36,092 bases of DNA from Actinomycetes bacterium (GCA_919902125.1 CAKKQM010000083.1:1-36092); one strand, 5' to 3'. Positions 1 through 10,714 are shown, counted from the stretch's first letter. A program made the numbers and translations. The notes: generated by a model from the sequence alone, not told the origin.

Positions 1-71
1 ATCGCCTCCCCGTTTTCATCCACGAAGAGGCACCCGATTGGATCGGCGCGTTGTACTAGATCTCGAACTTT

Positions 72-611
72 TCAGGAGGTTATTGCACGTGCCTGCTGGC
101 GGCTCTCATCTGGCGTCAAAGGCTGTAAGACCTGCCCAATAAGCCAGCGGAGGGCCAATTCCACGGTGTTAGGGGCACCCAAGGCCTGAGCAAGAGATGC
201 ACGAATCTGCTCCCAGAGTGGACCTGCTCCACTACTTAAGATTTGAGTCAAGACGGCTGGATCGGTTGCGCGTATTGTCGCGAGCGCGGAATCAGATGAG
301 ATCTCAATGGAGATTCGAGCAAGTGTCTGGTCGAGCGATCTTTCATTACTCGCTAATTCAAGAATGCGGGCAACTTCATACTCCAACAAACCGGCAAGGA
401 CGCTCTCTTTGTTGCGGAAATGATTATATAGAGTAGCGCGCGAAACTTCTGCAGTATCGGCAATCTCGATCATGCTCATTAGTTGTAAACCATGCATGGC
501 AATAAGAGTTCTAGTTGCTTCAAGAATTGCGCTACGAGTGCGACGATACGACGTCATTTGACGATGGTAGGGCTCATCAATTGGAGCAATCGAACTATCA
601 GTAAATGACAC
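72..611 (-). CDS. TetR family transcriptional regulator
   Basis: 179 aa; N-terminal HTH ATLIAMHGLQLMSMIEIADTAEVSRATLYNHFRNKESVLAGLLEYE typical of TetR_N; GTG start 5 bp after the upstream HTH gene stop. Confidence 0.9.
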   Translation of the reverse strand: MSFTDSSIAPIDEPYHRQMTSYRRTRSAILEATRTLIAMHGLQLMSMIEIADTAEVSRATLYNHFRNKESVLAGLLEYEVARILELASNERSLDQTLARISIEISSDSALATIRATDPAVLTQILSSGAGPLWEQIRASLAQALGAPNTVELALRWLIGQVLQPLTPDESRQQARAITS

Positions 612-616
612 GCTTT

Positions 617-886
617 TTAAGCAGCGTCAACAACTGTGAGCTTGACGGTTTCGCAGGTTGTAAGTTCATGAGCGACATCGGTGATGACCGATGAGAGCGT
701 TAGACCAAGAGCGGTACAGATTGCATTGAGCAACTCGGAAGATGCTTCCTTCTGACCGCGTTCCACTTCAGAGAGATAGCCCAGTGAAACGCGGGCTTCG
801 CGCGCAACATCGCGCAGGGTGCGATCTTGCGCATTTCGCGCGGCGCGCAGGGACTGACCAATATGTGTGCGCAGTAAAATCACCAT
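617..886 (-). CDS. clgR: XRE-type HTH regulator, ClgR-like
   Basis: Start trimmed to [53 protein letters not shown] (89 aa), with GAGGGGA upstream; position next to cinA/pgsA matches actinobacterial clgR. Confidence 0.85.
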   Translation of the reverse strand: MVILLRTHIGQSLRAARNAQDRTLRDVAREARVSLGYLSEVERGQKEASSELLNAICTALGLTLSSVITDVAHELTTCETVKLTVVDAA

Positions 887-917
887 TGGAGTCCCCTCTC
901 TCGCTTCGCTTAGTTGT

Positions 918-1397
918 CTAAACCGTACGAGAGCCAAGGATACGCGCAAAAGTGGTAATCGCGCTCGATACAGTGGCGTTTCGTACAACTTCACGCTCAC
1001 CATCGATCTGCAGTTGGGTGCTCTGATTGATCGGGCCACGGATTGCGACCCAGACCGTACCCGCGGCATGGCCATCGGCAGGACCAGGGCCAGCAACACC
1101 CGTCGTGGCAATTGCCCATGTGGTGCCAAATATCTCGCGGACGCCATCAGCCATTGCTACAGCTACTTCTTCACTAACAACGGTATGTGTCTCAATCAAT
1201 GAGTGTGCGACTTTGAGCAGTGATTCCTTGGTTGATGGCTGATACGCAATGACGCCGCCCACAAAAACATCTGATGCTCCAGCAATTGCGGTGATTGCCG
1301 CGCCGACTCCGCCACCCGTTAAAGACTCCGCCACGGCCAGAGTCTCACCTCGATCGCGCAGCAAGGCGATAATTGCCTCCGTTGCTCTGGTTGACAT
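918..1397 (-). CDS. cinA: CinA C-terminal domain family protein (nicotinamide-nucleotide amidase type)
   Basis: [34 protein letters not shown] and [22 protein letters not shown] motifs. Confidence 0.92.
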   Translation of the reverse strand: MSTRATEAIIALLRDRGETLAVAESLTGGGVGAAITAIAGASDVFVGGVIAYQPSTKESLLKVAHSLIETHTVVSEEVAVAMADGVREIFGTTWAIATTGVAGPGPADGHAAGTVWVAIRGPINQSTQLQIDGEREVVRNATVSSAITTFARILGSRTV

Positions 1398-1406
1398 AAG
1401 TCGAAT

Positions 1407-1949
1407 CTACCTTCTGCGCGCTTCGATAACATACCAGAGCCCAGTTGCTAGAGTGAGAATAATCGCAACCGCCATAAAAAGATCGCGGAACCAGAACAAT
1501 GACGCACTTAGCGGCAAGATATAGAAGCCAACTGCGATGTTCTGAATAGTGGTCTTGATCTTGCCTCCACGATTGGCTGGAATTACCCCATTGCTGATAA
1601 CTGCAAATCTAAAGATCGTTATTCCAATTTCGCGGGTCAAAATAACAATCGTGATCCACCATGGCAAATTTCCCAGGATGCTTAGTCCCACCATCGCAGT
1701 TCCGATCAGCGCTTTATCTGCAATTGGATCGAGTAGTTTGCCAAATTCAGTGACGCTGTTGCGACTACGAGCGAGTTTGCCGTCCAGTACATCGCTCATA
1801 ACCACAATAAAGAAGAGCAGCCACGCGATGATTCTCCATGTTGGATCATCTCCACCATTCTTAAAGAGAGCGTAAACACATAATGGCAAAGCCAAGATTC
1901 GCAAGATTGTAATTGAGTTTGGAAGATTTAATTCCGAAGGACGTCTCAT
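1407..1949 (-). CDS. pgsA: CDP-diacylglycerol-glycerol-3-phosphate 3-phosphatidyltransferase
   Basis: CDP-alcohol phosphatidyltransferase signature [31 protein letters not shown] overlap with rimO. Confidence 0.93.
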   Translation of the reverse strand: MRRPSELNLPNSITILRILALPLCVYALFKNGGDDPTWRIIAWLLFFIVVMSDVLDGKLARSRNSVTEFGKLLDPIADKALIGTAMVGLSILGNLPWWITIVILTREIGITIFRFAVISNGVIPANRGGKIKTTIQNIAVGFYILPLSASLFWFRDLFMAVAIILTLATGLWYVIEARRR

Positions 1950-3358
1950 AATGCTTGCGCAATTCCCGACTGCTCCGCCTGCGGCTGCGCAATCAAATCG
2001 GCGCCTAAGGTATCGACAATGCGTGCTACAACATATTGACCAACATTAAAATTGGTACCGACAAATGAGGTCGTTCCATCCACTTCAGGACCCTGATGTT
2101 CTGCGCGCCCTTCTTGCGCTTCGGCATCCTCAATCAATACCAATACTTCTTCGCCAATACGCTGGGCTGCCCGCTCGCTCACCAATTCATCGACCAACAT
2201 TGAAAGCGTATCCACCCGTTCGCGGATCAACTCAGGGTCCACTTTGTCGTTGAGATCAAGAGCTTCAGTGTTATCTTCATCGGAATAGCCGAAGACGCCA
2301 ACTGCATCTAAATTGGCATGGGTGATGAACTCCGCCAACTCTTGATAATCCTCCTCAGTCTCACCAGGAAATCCAACAATAACGTTGGATCTAATTCCTG
2401 CTTCCGGCGAGAGCGCACGGATTTGGGTAATGAGATGTAAAAATTTCTCGCTATCACCAAAGCGGCGCATTCGGCGCAAGACCGGACCGCTGGCATGCTG
2501 GAAAGAAAGATCAAAGTACGGAACAACCTTTTCAGTCTCAATCATCGCTTGCATCAAGGTTGGACGCATCTCCGCAGGTTGCAGATAGGAAAGCCGGACT
2601 CGTTCGATGCCGTCGATTGCAGCAATCTGCGGCAGAATCTTCTCCATTAAGCGTAGATCCCCGAGGTCTTTCCCGTAAGAAGTGGTGTTCTCGCTGACTA
2701 AGAAAACTTCAGTGACGCCTTCGTTAGCCAACCAGCGAGCCTCTTCAATAATCTCAGCGGGACGGCGTGAGACGAATGAGCCGCGGAAATAAGGAATCGC
2801 ACAGAATGAACAACGACGATCACAGCCTGATGCAATCTTCAGCGGTGCCCACGGCGCAGTGCCTAAACGTTTGCGAAAGAGTGAGCCGCCTGCGCCAACG
2901 GATGAAGCAAAATTAGCATCACGCGCTGCTGCTCGTTCCACTGGAGCAATCGGCAACAACGCTCGACGATCGACAGGAGTGTGCGGCACATGTTTTTCGC
3001 CAGCGACTATTCTCTGTAATCGTGCACTGATATCGCGGTAATCGTCAAAACCTAAAATTGCATCTGCCTCCGGCAAGGCCTTGGCGAGTTCTTCTCCATA
3101 GCGTTCGGCCATGCATCCAACAGCAACCACTGCGCGCGTGACTCCATGCCCTTTGAGGGAATTTGCTTCCAAAAGAGCGTCGATGGAATCTTTCTTTGCC
3201 GACTCAATAAAGCCACAAGTATTTACTAGTGCGACTTCGGCTGATTCAACATCATCGACGAGGGCCCAACCATCGGCAGCTAGGCGTCCGGCTAATTCTT
3301 CAGAGTCCACCTCATTGCGCGCGCAACCTAAAGTTACAATTGCAACGCTACGACTCAT
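1946..3358 (-). CDS. rimO: Ribosomal protein S12 methylthiotransferase
   Basis: MTTase N-terminus [16 protein letters not shown], radical [19 protein letters not shown]-terminal TRAM region. Confidence 0.95.
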   Translation of the reverse strand: MSRSVAIVTLGCARNEVDSEELAGRLAADGWALVDDVESAEVALVNTCGFIESAKKDSIDALLEANSLKGHGVTRAVVAVGCMAERYGEELAKALPEADAILGFDDYRDISARLQRIVAGEKHVPHTPVDRRALLPIAPVERAAARDANFASSVGAGGSLFRKRLGTAPWAPLKIASGCDRRCSFCAIPYFRGSFVSRRPAEIIEEARWLANEGVTEVFLVSENTTSYGKDLGDLRLMEKILPQIAAIDGIERVRLSYLQPAEMRPTLMQAMIETEKVVPYFDLSFQHASGPVLRRMRRFGDSEKFLHLITQIRALSPEAGIRSNVIVGFPGETEEDYQELAEFITHANLDAVGVFGYSDEDNTEALDLNDKVDPELIRERVDTLSMLVDELVSERAAQRIGEEVLVLIEDAEAQEGRAEHQGPEVDGTTSFVGTNFNVGQYVVARIVDTLGADLIAQPQAEQSGIAQAL

Positions 3359-3365
3359 TGAAGTG

Positions 3366-3371
3366 ATGATA
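3366..3371 (-). promoter_or_regulatory. Putative -10 of leaderless rimO promoter
   Basis: TATCAT-CACTTCA-ATG. Confidence 0.5.
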
Positions 3372-3398
3372 CAGAGTTATTTGGAGGTCAAGGGGTGG

Positions 3399-4148
3399 TT
3401 AATTGGGAGAATTGGCCGTAAAACTATGATCTACCACCTCGCCCATCGCTCCAAGGGTTGGAATTGCCTTGCTATTGAGAACGATATCGACCGCTCCGGC
3501 ATTTCCAAAGCGAATATTGACCTTATCGTTGCTTGAAAAAGTATTGCTCGCACCACGGGCCAAAAGACCAGAAAATAGTGTTGCGCCTGCACCATCTGAA
3601 ACAGAGAGCCAACATGATCCCCGAGTTGCAGTGACTTGCACTGTTACAGCAGCAACTACCACATCCGATGCAGTTGGTGTCGGGGTTATGCTAGGCGAAG
3701 GCGAAAGTGAAGGCGAAGGCGAAGCAGTTGATGCAAGCGGCTTTGCGGTGATTTTACTGTCGGATTGAAAATTAGAAAAAATAATCTGACCTGCCACGGC
3801 AATAAGAACTGCACTGCCTGAAATAATTGCAAGGGTCTTTAACGAGATTCGTGCTTTCTCGGCTCTGGGCACTGCCACATTACTCTCAACGAGCAAGTCA
3901 TACATCGGACGCTTCTCGGTTAATTGTTCCGTGCTATAAAGTTCTAGAAAAATATTTGGATCAACACCCAATGCATGAGCCAAATTACGAAGGTGTCCGC
4001 GAGCATATGTTTCACCACCGCATTTTGAAAAATTATTGTTCTCAAATTCGCGCAAAAGACTAGGTCGAATACTGGTACGTTCAGCAAGGTCGTCAAGGCT
4101 CATGCCAGCGCTCTTACGCACTTGTTGTAGAGACGAACCTAGCGACAT
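3399..4148 (-). CDS. rodZ: RodZ-like protein: N-terminal HTH, TM segment, Ser/Pro/Thr linker, C-terminal DUF4115-like domain
   Basis: LGSSLQQVRKSAGMSLDDLAERTSIRPSLLREFENNNF; TM LAIISGSAVLIAVAGQIIF; SPSPSLSPSPSITPTPT linker; position next to ftsK. Confidence 0.8.
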   Translation of the reverse strand: MSLGSSLQQVRKSAGMSLDDLAERTSIRPSLLREFENNNFSKCGGETYARGHLRNLAHALGVDPNIFLELYSTEQLTEKRPMYDLLVESNVAVPRAEKARISLKTLAIISGSAVLIAVAGQIIFSNFQSDSKITAKPLASTASPSPSLSPSPSITPTPTASDVVVAAVTVQVTATRGSCWLSVSDGAGATLFSGLLARGASNTFSSNDKVNIRFGNAGAVDIVLNSKAIPTLGAMGEVVDHSFTANSPN

Positions 4149-4251
4149 AGAAAAACCTTTACCTGCCGGGGAACTATGAAACGTAAGCGTAACCCCATAT
4201 CACCGCGGACGGGTACCCCAAAGGTCTATATAGCTCCTCAAGTTCACCCAA

Positions 4252-6549
4252 TTAGTCGTGGATGGTGTCCAGCACTGCATCTAACTCCTCTACCTTCACC
4301 AAAACCACTCTCGCCTTAGATCCTTCCGAGGGGCCAACGATCCCCCGTGATTCCATGAGATCCATCAAACGTCCTGCCTTTGCAAAACCGACTCGTAGTT
4401 TTCGTTGCAACATCGAGGTCGAACCAAACTGCGTGGTTATCACCAGATGAACGGCTTGCAGTAAAAGATCAAGGTCATCACCAATATCTTTATCAACCAA
4501 CTTGACTGTGACGTGAGACGCAGTGACATCACTGCGATAACGCGGCGAAAGTTGGCCCTTCACATGGTTAACAATAACTTCGATCTCGCGCTCAGAGACA
4601 TAGGCACCTTGGATACGCACCGCGCGACTTGTCCCCATTGGGATGAAGAGAGCATCGCCTTGGCCCACCAATTTTTCCGCGCCGCCGCTATCGAGAATAA
4701 CTCGGCTATCTGCCAAACTGCTTGTAGCAAAAGAAAGACGAGAGGGAACATTGGCTTTTATCAGACCAGTGACCACGTCAACACTAGGGCGCTGGGTAGC
4801 CACCACTAAGTGAATACCTGCAGAACGCGCCAACTGCGTGATACGCACGACACACTCTTCGACCTCTTTTGCCGAGATCATCATGAGATCGGCTAACTCA
4901 TCAATAACTACAAGGAGATATGGATACGGCTCAAGGATCCGATCACTACCGGGGGGCGCTACCGCTTTACCTGCGCGCACCGCCTTGTTGAAATCATCAA
5001 TATGACGATAACCAAAAGTTGCAAGATCTTCGTATCGCAAATCCATCTCACGCACGACCCATTGCAGTGCATCTGCTGCTTTTTTTGGGCTGGTAATGAT
5101 TGGTGTAATGAGATGTGGGATTCCTTCATAAGCCGTCAGTTCAACGCGCTTGGGGTCGATCAAAATTAAGCGCACATCATCTGGCGTAGATCGCATCAAA
5201 ATCGAAACAATCATGGAGTTAATCATCGATGACTTACCGGAACCAGTTGCACCTGCCACTAACAGGTGAGGCATCTTGGCCAAATTAGCACAGACAAAAT
5301 TACCTTCTACATCTTTACCTAATGCCACCAACAATGGATGGTGATCTTGCCCAGCAACCGATGAACGCAAGACATCGCCGAGTGCGACAATTTCGCGATC
5401 AGCGTTAGGGATCTCAATACCAACTGCTGATTTGCCCGGAATAGGCGAAAGAATACGCACTTCAGCACTAGCAACTGCGTAAGAAATATTCTTTGCTAAC
5501 GCCGTGATTCGTTCAACTTTGACTGCATTGCCGAGTTCAACCTCATAACGTGTAACAGTTGGTCCCCGCATAAAACCAGTAACTGTTGCATCAATTTCAA
5601 ACTGCAAAAAGACTTCGGTTAGCGAGGCTACAACGGCGTCATTCGCCTTGCTTCTTGCCTTCCCAGGAGGCCCTGCGCGCAGTGCATCAGGCGGTGGCAG
5701 AACGTACTTAGCATCATTGGTCAACAGAAGTTGTATAGGGCGTTTGGTGTCAGATTTTTCCACCGCAGAAACTGGCGCGTGTTCAATTGGTACAGTGAAC
5801 TCTTCATCAAAGCTTTCTTCATCAAGTTCCTCATCAACCTGATGGTGCCAATCTGCGACAAGTGGCGTTTCAAAAGGCTCAGATTCAGAAATTTGAAAGT
5901 CGTCGACCACTTTCTTCAAATGCCCCGAGGCCTTGGCAAATACCCATCTCGTAATTGTGCGAACACGTGTGAAAACTTGCGAAACCGGAGTGGCGGTTAT
6001 AACAAGAATTCCGAAAATAAAAAGGAAGATCAGCACTGGATAAGCTAGAAGCGAGGTCATCAGTCCGATAAGAGGGCGCGAGACTGCGTATCCCAGCCAA
6101 CCGCCACCATGATGCATTGCCGTTGTGCCAGTGCCAATTGATCCATTGAGCATATGGGAAAGACCAGTTGCACTCAGAAGTAGTGCCACGGTGCCAACGC
6201 TTATGCGGCCTGTCGCGGCTTTCTCATCTGGAACACGGAAAAGACGGAGTGCAAAGTAAAGAAGAAGAAGCGGTGTGAAAAAACCAATACGACCGAAGCC
6301 ACCGTACACAAAAGAATACAGTGCGCGACCAAGAAGATTGTTGAAATGGAACCAGGTACCCGCTGCTGCAATAATTGACATCACTAAAAAAAGAAATGCA
6401 ACCCCGTCGCGCTGATGAACAGGATCTAAATCCCGCGCTCCCCTAGCGAGAAAACGAACAGCACTCCCCAAGGCCGTTGCGATGAAACGCCAGATTCCAC
6501 GCAGACCACGTCCGACACTTTTGGGCGCGCGTTTTTTCCTTTTAGCCAT
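4252..6549 (-). CDS. ftsK: DNA translocase FtsK/SpoIIIE
   Basis: N-terminal TM segments; Walker A GATGSGKSSMINSM; C-terminal winged helix gamma domain. Confidence 0.95.
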   Translation of the reverse strand: MAKRKKRAPKSVGRGLRGIWRFIATALGSAVRFLARGARDLDPVHQRDGVAFLFLVMSIIAAAGTWFHFNNLLGRALYSFVYGGFGRIGFFTPLLLLYFALRLFRVPDEKAATGRISVGTVALLLSATGLSHMLNGSIGTGTTAMHHGGGWLGYAVSRPLIGLMTSLLAYPVLIFLFIFGILVITATPVSQVFTRVRTITRWVFAKASGHLKKVVDDFQISESEPFETPLVADWHHQVDEELDEESFDEEFTVPIEHAPVSAVEKSDTKRPIQLLLTNDAKYVLPPPDALRAGPPGKARSKANDAVVASLTEVFLQFEIDATVTGFMRGPTVTRYEVELGNAVKVERITALAKNISYAVASAEVRILSPIPGKSAVGIEIPNADREIVALGDVLRSSVAGQDHHPLLVALGKDVEGNFVCANLAKMPHLLVAGATGSGKSSMINSMIVSILMRSTPDDVRLILIDPKRVELTAYEGIPHLITPIITSPKKAADALQWVVREMDLRYEDLATFGYRHIDDFNKAVRAGKAVAPPGSDRILEPYPYLLVVIDELADLMMISAKEVEECVVRITQLARSAGIHLVVATQRPSVDVVTGLIKANVPSRLSFATSSLADSRVILDSGGAEKLVGQGDALFIPMGTSRAVRIQGAYVSEREIEVIVNHVKGQLSPRYRSDVTASHVTVKLVDKDIGDDLDLLLQAVHLVITTQFGSTSMLQRKLRVGFAKAGRLMDLMESRGIVGPSEGSKARVVLVKVEELDAVLDTIHD

Positions 6550-6556
6550 GGGATTG

Positions 6557-6562
6557 AGCGTA
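6557..6562 (-). promoter_or_regulatory. Putative -10 of leaderless ftsK promoter
   Basis: TACGCT-CAATCCC-ATG. Confidence 0.5.
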
Positions 6563-6607
6563 ATTCCTTAACAAAATCTATGAGAGCAGGCGCGCCGAGG
6601 TTGAACG

Positions 6608-8290
6608 TTATACCTCAATGATTAAAGGCACAATCATTGGACGTCGACGATGTTCGCCACCGACCCAACCACCAACGGTCTTACGAACAACTTGCGATAA
6701 CTGATGAGTTCCATTGATGCCATCTGCCACAGCGACCGCAAGGGCCTTCTCAATCCGTGCTTTCACTTCATCAAACAAAGCAAGGTCTTCAGCAAATCCG
6801 CGAGCATGGATATCAGGGCCAGCAACAATCTTGCCACTCTGTGAATCAATCACAACCACTACTGAAATAAAACCTTCTTCTCCAAGAATGCGGCGATCTT
6901 TAAGTGATGACTCTGTGATGTCTCCAATGCTCTGACCATCAACATAAACGAATCCAACGGGAACACTTCCTACTACCTCTGCTCTGTGATCAATGAGATC
7001 GACCACGATACCGTTTTCAACAATAATGACATTGCTGCGAGGGACTCCGGTTTTAATTGCTAATTCAGCATTTGCCCGCAGATGGCGCCACTCGCCATGC
7101 ACTGGCATAACATATTTTGGCTTAACAATGTTGTAGCAATAAAGAAGTTCGCCAGCAGCTGCGTGTCCTGAAACATGTACCAATGCATTGGCTTTGTGGA
7201 CTACATTCGCTCCAAAACGCGTAAGTTCATTGATAACACGGAAAACGGGATTCTCGTTACCGGGAATCAATGATGACGCCAGAATAACGGTGTCACCCTC
7301 GCCGACGCGGATTGCGTGATCGCCATTGGCCATCCGTGATAACGCTGCCAATGGCTCACCTTGCGACCCCGTGCAGATCAAAACTACATTGTCGCCGTAG
7401 TTTTCAAGTTCCTTAGAATCAATCATGAGGTTCTCAGGAATTGTGAGATAACCCATCTCTTGGGCGATCTTCATATTGCGCACCATCGAACGCCCCACGA
7501 AAGCAACCTTGCGTTTATGTATTACTGCGGTGTCAATAATCTGTTGCACGCGATGAACATGGGATGCGAAAGACGCAACAATAACCCGACGTCTGGTCTG
7601 TCGAAAAACTCGATCCAAAACCGGCATGATCTCGCGTTCGGACGGGGTAAAACCAGGGACATCAGCATTGGTGGAATCGACCAGGAAAAGATCTACACCC
7701 TTCTTGCCTAGTGCGGCAAAGGCGCGTAGATCAGTAATTCGACCATCAAGCGGTAGTTGATCCATTTTGAAATCACCCGTATGCAGAACGCTTCCCGCGG
7801 GAGTATGAATCGCAAGAGCAAGCGCATCGGGGATTGAATGATTGACAGCAACAAATTCAACAGTGAATGGTCCGATGTCCTCAGTACCGCCAGCGCGAAC
7901 TTCGCGTGTTAACGCAGTGATGCGGTGTTCCTTCAACTTGGCACCAAGGAGTCCCAACGTTAACGCCGAGCCATAAACGGCAATATCCCCGCGTTCGCGC
8001 AATAGATATGGGACAGCGCCTATGTGGTCTTCATGGCCATGCGTAAGAACGATTCCGATTACATCATCGAGGCGATCACGGATGTAAGAAAAATCAGGCA
8101 GAATTAGATCGATACCTGGCTGCGTCTCCTCTGGAAAAAGAACACCCACATCCACAATCATTAACTTGCCAGCGGTTTCAAAGACCGTCATATTGCGGCC
8201 AATTTCGCCTAGGCCGCCAAGTGCGACGATACGCAATCCCCCCGCAGGTAACTTTGCTGGCGTACCCAGTCCTGGATGCGGATGCGTCAT
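6608..8290 (-). CDS. rnj: Ribonuclease J
   Basis: Metallo-beta-lactamase/beta-CASP: LTHGHEDHIGAVPYLL, VASFASHVHRVQQI, HVSGHAAAGELL; ATGA overlap with dapA. Confidence 0.95.
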   Translation of the reverse strand: MTHPHPGLGTPAKLPAGGLRIVALGGLGEIGRNMTVFETAGKLMIVDVGVLFPEETQPGIDLILPDFSYIRDRLDDVIGIVLTHGHEDHIGAVPYLLRERGDIAVYGSALTLGLLGAKLKEHRITALTREVRAGGTEDIGPFTVEFVAVNHSIPDALALAIHTPAGSVLHTGDFKMDQLPLDGRITDLRAFAALGKKGVDLFLVDSTNADVPGFTPSEREIMPVLDRVFRQTRRRVIVASFASHVHRVQQIIDTAVIHKRKVAFVGRSMVRNMKIAQEMGYLTIPENLMIDSKELENYGDNVVLICTGSQGEPLAALSRMANGDHAIRVGEGDTVILASSLIPGNENPVFRVINELTRFGANVVHKANALVHVSGHAAAGELLYCYNIVKPKYVMPVHGEWRHLRANAELAIKTGVPRSNVIIVENGIVVDLIDHRAEVVGSVPVGFVYVDGQSIGDITESSLKDRRILGEEGFISVVVVIDSQSGKIVAGPDIHARGFAEDLALFDEVKARIEKALAVAVADGINGTHQLSQVVRKTVGGWVGGEHRRRPMIVPLIIEV

Positions 8291-9180
8291 TGGGCCAGAG
8301 TTACGCCGCCGGCGATCAGATCAGCGCGCAATTGCGTGATCTGATCTGGCGTTGCATCCACTAAAGGCAGTCGGGTGTAGCCGCCAGGAAGTCCCATCAA
8401 GGTGAGGGCGGCCTTACTTAAGATCGCACCTTGCGTGCGGAAAGTTCCAGTAAAGACTGGCAAGATTTTTTGATGAATCTCTAATGCGCGCGCTGCATTG
8501 CCAGCAAACCACGCATCGAGCATCTCGCGCAGTTGTGGGCCAACGCTGTGGCCGCAGACTGAAACAAAACCGACTGCACCAACAGAGAGCAGCGGCAAAT
8601 TTAGAATGTCATCGCCGGAATAGACGGGAATACCTGAACGTTTAATCACCCAAGAGGTTGCAGCGACATCGCCTTTGGCATCTTTAAGCGCTGCAATACG
8701 TGGATGTTCGGCAAGACGCACAATGGTGTCGGATTCAATCTGTATTCCAGTCCGTCCGGGAATGTCATACATCATTACTGGCAAGTCAGTTGCATCTGCA
8801 ATTGCGCGAAAGTGAGCTTCAATTCCGGTCTGCGGTGGTTTGTTGTAATACGGGGTGACAACCAATAGCGCGTGCGCACCCACTTTCTGAGCGCGTAATG
8901 CTTGTTCTACCGAATGAGATGTTTCATTATTTCCAGCCCCTGCAATAACTTTGGCGCGATTGCCAACTGCTTCTAACACAACCTTGATGATCTGATCTTT
9001 CTCGTCATCACTTGTAGTTGGAGCCTCCCCTGTAGTGCCGTTAACGACAATGGCATCATGTCCGGTGGAAACTAAGTGGTTGGCCAGAGTTGAAACGCCC
9101 TCCCAATCAATCGACAGATCCTTCTTAAAAGGCGTCACCATCGCAGTGGCTAAGCGCCCAAATGGCGGAAGGATCCTCAT
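8287..9180 (-). CDS. dapA: 4-hydroxy-tetrahydrodipicolinate synthase
   Basis: ATAMVTPF, VVNGTTGEAPTTSDDEK, PVMMYDIPGRTG, AALKDAKGD motifs. Confidence 0.95.
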   Translation of the reverse strand: MRILPPFGRLATAMVTPFKKDLSIDWEGVSTLANHLVSTGHDAIVVNGTTGEAPTTSDDEKDQIIKVVLEAVGNRAKVIAGAGNNETSHSVEQALRAQKVGAHALLVVTPYYNKPPQTGIEAHFRAIADATDLPVMMYDIPGRTGIQIESDTIVRLAEHPRIAALKDAKGDVAATSWVIKRSGIPVYSGDDILNLPLLSVGAVGFVSVCGHSVGPQLREMLDAWFAGNAARALEIHQKILPVFTGTFRTQGAILSKAALTLMGLPGGYTRLPLVDATPDQITQLRADLIAGGVTLAQ

Positions 9181-9196
9181 GGGGTAAGGCTACCCC
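9181..9196 (-). promoter_or_regulatory. Inverted repeat abutting the dapA start and containing its putative -10
   Basis: GGGGTA-AGGC-TACCCC; minus strand reads TAGCCT-TACCCC-ATG. Confidence 0.5.
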
Positions 9197-9216
9197 GTCG
9201 AGGAACCACTTTGTCG

Positions 9217-9242
9217 CGCTCCTTAAGCATGCTTAAGGAGCG
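9217..9242 (-). terminator. Perfect 26-bp palindrome over the thyX stop; possible U-tract-less hairpin terminator
   Basis: CGCTCCTTAAGCATGCTTAAGGAGCG equals its own reverse complement; 11-bp stem with CATG loop in RNA; no T-run follows on the minus strand. Confidence 0.55.
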
Positions 9243-9958
9243 ATGCGCCCCGATTTTTCAAAAGCAGCATACGTGAGCGGCATTAAACGTGCGAAATGTT
9301 CTTCCATCTTCTCTGCAACCATCTCGATTTCGCGCTGTGGGTAGCTCGGAAAAAGTGAGCCCTCTCGGGAGGTACGCAACGAAAGGAAGTTCATTAAAGC
9401 ACGGGCATTCATGGTGACATACATTGACGAATAGAGCCCCACTGGTAGAACTGCGCGGGCAACTTCTCGTGCAACTCCCGCTTCTAGCATCGTTTGATAT
9501 CTCTCATAAACAAAGAGGTAACTTTCCTTCATCGCTTTGACCGTGATGTCGTACTGCTCTTGTGTGCCATCTATAAATGTATAGGCGCCGGTCTTACCGA
9601 TCTGCACCAATTTGCGTTCAGGTGCGGGCACATAAAAAACTGGCTGCAATTCGCGATAGCGACCACTCTCCTCGTTATAGGAGGCAATGCGATGGCGCAT
9701 AAATTCGCGAAAAACGAAGATAGGGGCTGAAACAAAAAATGTCATCGAGGTGTGCTCAAAGGGTGAACCATGACGTTCGCGGGCCAAGTAATTAATCAGA
9801 CCGGCAGAGCGGGCTGGATCCTCACCCACTTCTTCCAGCGATTGCTCGCCAGCAGTTGAAACTCGTGCCGCCCAGATTACGTCAGCATCACTGGCGCTGG
9901 CTTTGACGAGTTCGACGGACATATCGCTACGGAAGATTGGAAAAATTGCTTCAGGCAT
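9233..9958 (-). CDS. thyX: FAD-dependent thymidylate synthase
   Basis: ThyX motif RHRIASYNEESGRY (RHRxxSxNxxSxRY), ASDADVIWAARVSTAGEQ. Confidence 0.95.
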   Translation of the reverse strand: MPEAIFPIFRSDMSVELVKASASDADVIWAARVSTAGEQSLEEVGEDPARSAGLINYLARERHGSPFEHTSMTFFVSAPIFVFREFMRHRIASYNEESGRYRELQPVFYVPAPERKLVQIGKTGAYTFIDGTQEQYDITVKAMKESYLFVYERYQTMLEAGVAREVARAVLPVGLYSSMYVTMNARALMNFLSLRTSREGSLFPSYPQREIEMVAEKMEEHFARLMPLTYAAFEKSGRIAP

Positions 9959-9964
9959 ATTGTG

Positions 9965-9970
9965 ACCCTA
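9965..9970 (-). promoter_or_regulatory. Putative -10 of leaderless thyX promoter
   Basis: TAGGGT-CACAAT-ATG. Confidence 0.6.
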
Positions 9971-10009
9971 CCTAGCCAAGTGCGTCCAACTTCGGATTGA
10001 TACGGCAGA

Positions 10010-10714
10010 ATGCGGGGTGTGTCTGCCACTCCCCGATCGACTATCCGCGATTCCCTCAGTGTCTCCCTCACGGTCGGGGCTTATGGAATTGCTTTTGGAG
10101 CAGCAAGCGTAGCCGCCGGGTTTTCGGTTCTGCAAAGTTGCCTGCTTTCGCTACTCACCTTTTCGGGGGCATCGCAATTTGCCATCGTCGGCGTTATCGG
10201 TGCAGGTGGCACGGCGCTCAGCGGCATTGCAACGGCAACTCTGCTCGGTTTTCGCAACGGGCTCTACGGCTTGCGTATGGCTCCGTTACTTAAAGTAAAA
10301 GGTACAAAACGAATCATTGCGGCACATATCACGATTGATGAATCCACTGGGATTGCCTTATCGCAAGAGAGCCTTGGCGAAGACGCAATGCGTGCAGGAT
10401 TTTGGCTCACCGGCTTTGGAGTATTTATTTTCTGGAATCTCTTCACCTTAGCTGGCGCACTTGGCGCGCAAGCAATGGGCAATCCTGCTGCATGGGGCCT
10501 GGATGCAGCAGTACCCGCAGCCTTCTTGGGTCTGGTGTGGCCACGTTTGGAATCAACTTCTGAACGCGCCCTTGGCGCATCTGCAGTATTCCTCGCGCTG
10601 GCACTGACTCCGTTGGTTCCTGCAGGTCTGCCAATCATCGCAACTGCTTTATTAGCGGTCGGCATGGGAATTCGCAATCTCAAACCGCTCCGCCTTCGGC
10701 TGCGCAAATCATGA
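10010..10714 (+). CDS. azlC: AzlC family branched-chain amino acid permease, large subunit
   Basis: SLTVGAYGIAFGAASVAAGFSVLQSCLLSLLTFSGASQFA motif; downstream azlD with 4-bp overlap. Confidence 0.9.
   Translation: MRGVSATPRSTIRDSLSVSLTVGAYGIAFGAASVAAGFSVLQSCLLSLLTFSGASQFAIVGVIGAGGTALSGIATATLLGFRNGLYGLRMAPLLKVKGTKRIIAAHITIDESTGIALSQESLGEDAMRAGFWLTGFGVFIFWNLFTLAGALGAQAMGNPAAWGLDAAVPAAFLGLVWPRLESTSERALGASAVFLALALTPLVPAGLPIIATALLAVGMGIRNLKPLRLRLRKS

Noticed and set aside
1-71. Open minus-strand frame reading VRDLVQRADPIGCLFVDENGEA at the window edge
   Set aside because: Truncated by the window and without a clear start or recognisable family; cannot be called from 24 codons.
4149-4251. GGGTACCC palindrome in the ftsK-rodZ spacer as a riboswitch or terminator
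   Set aside because: Only an 8-bp palindrome with no extended stem; could occur by chance.
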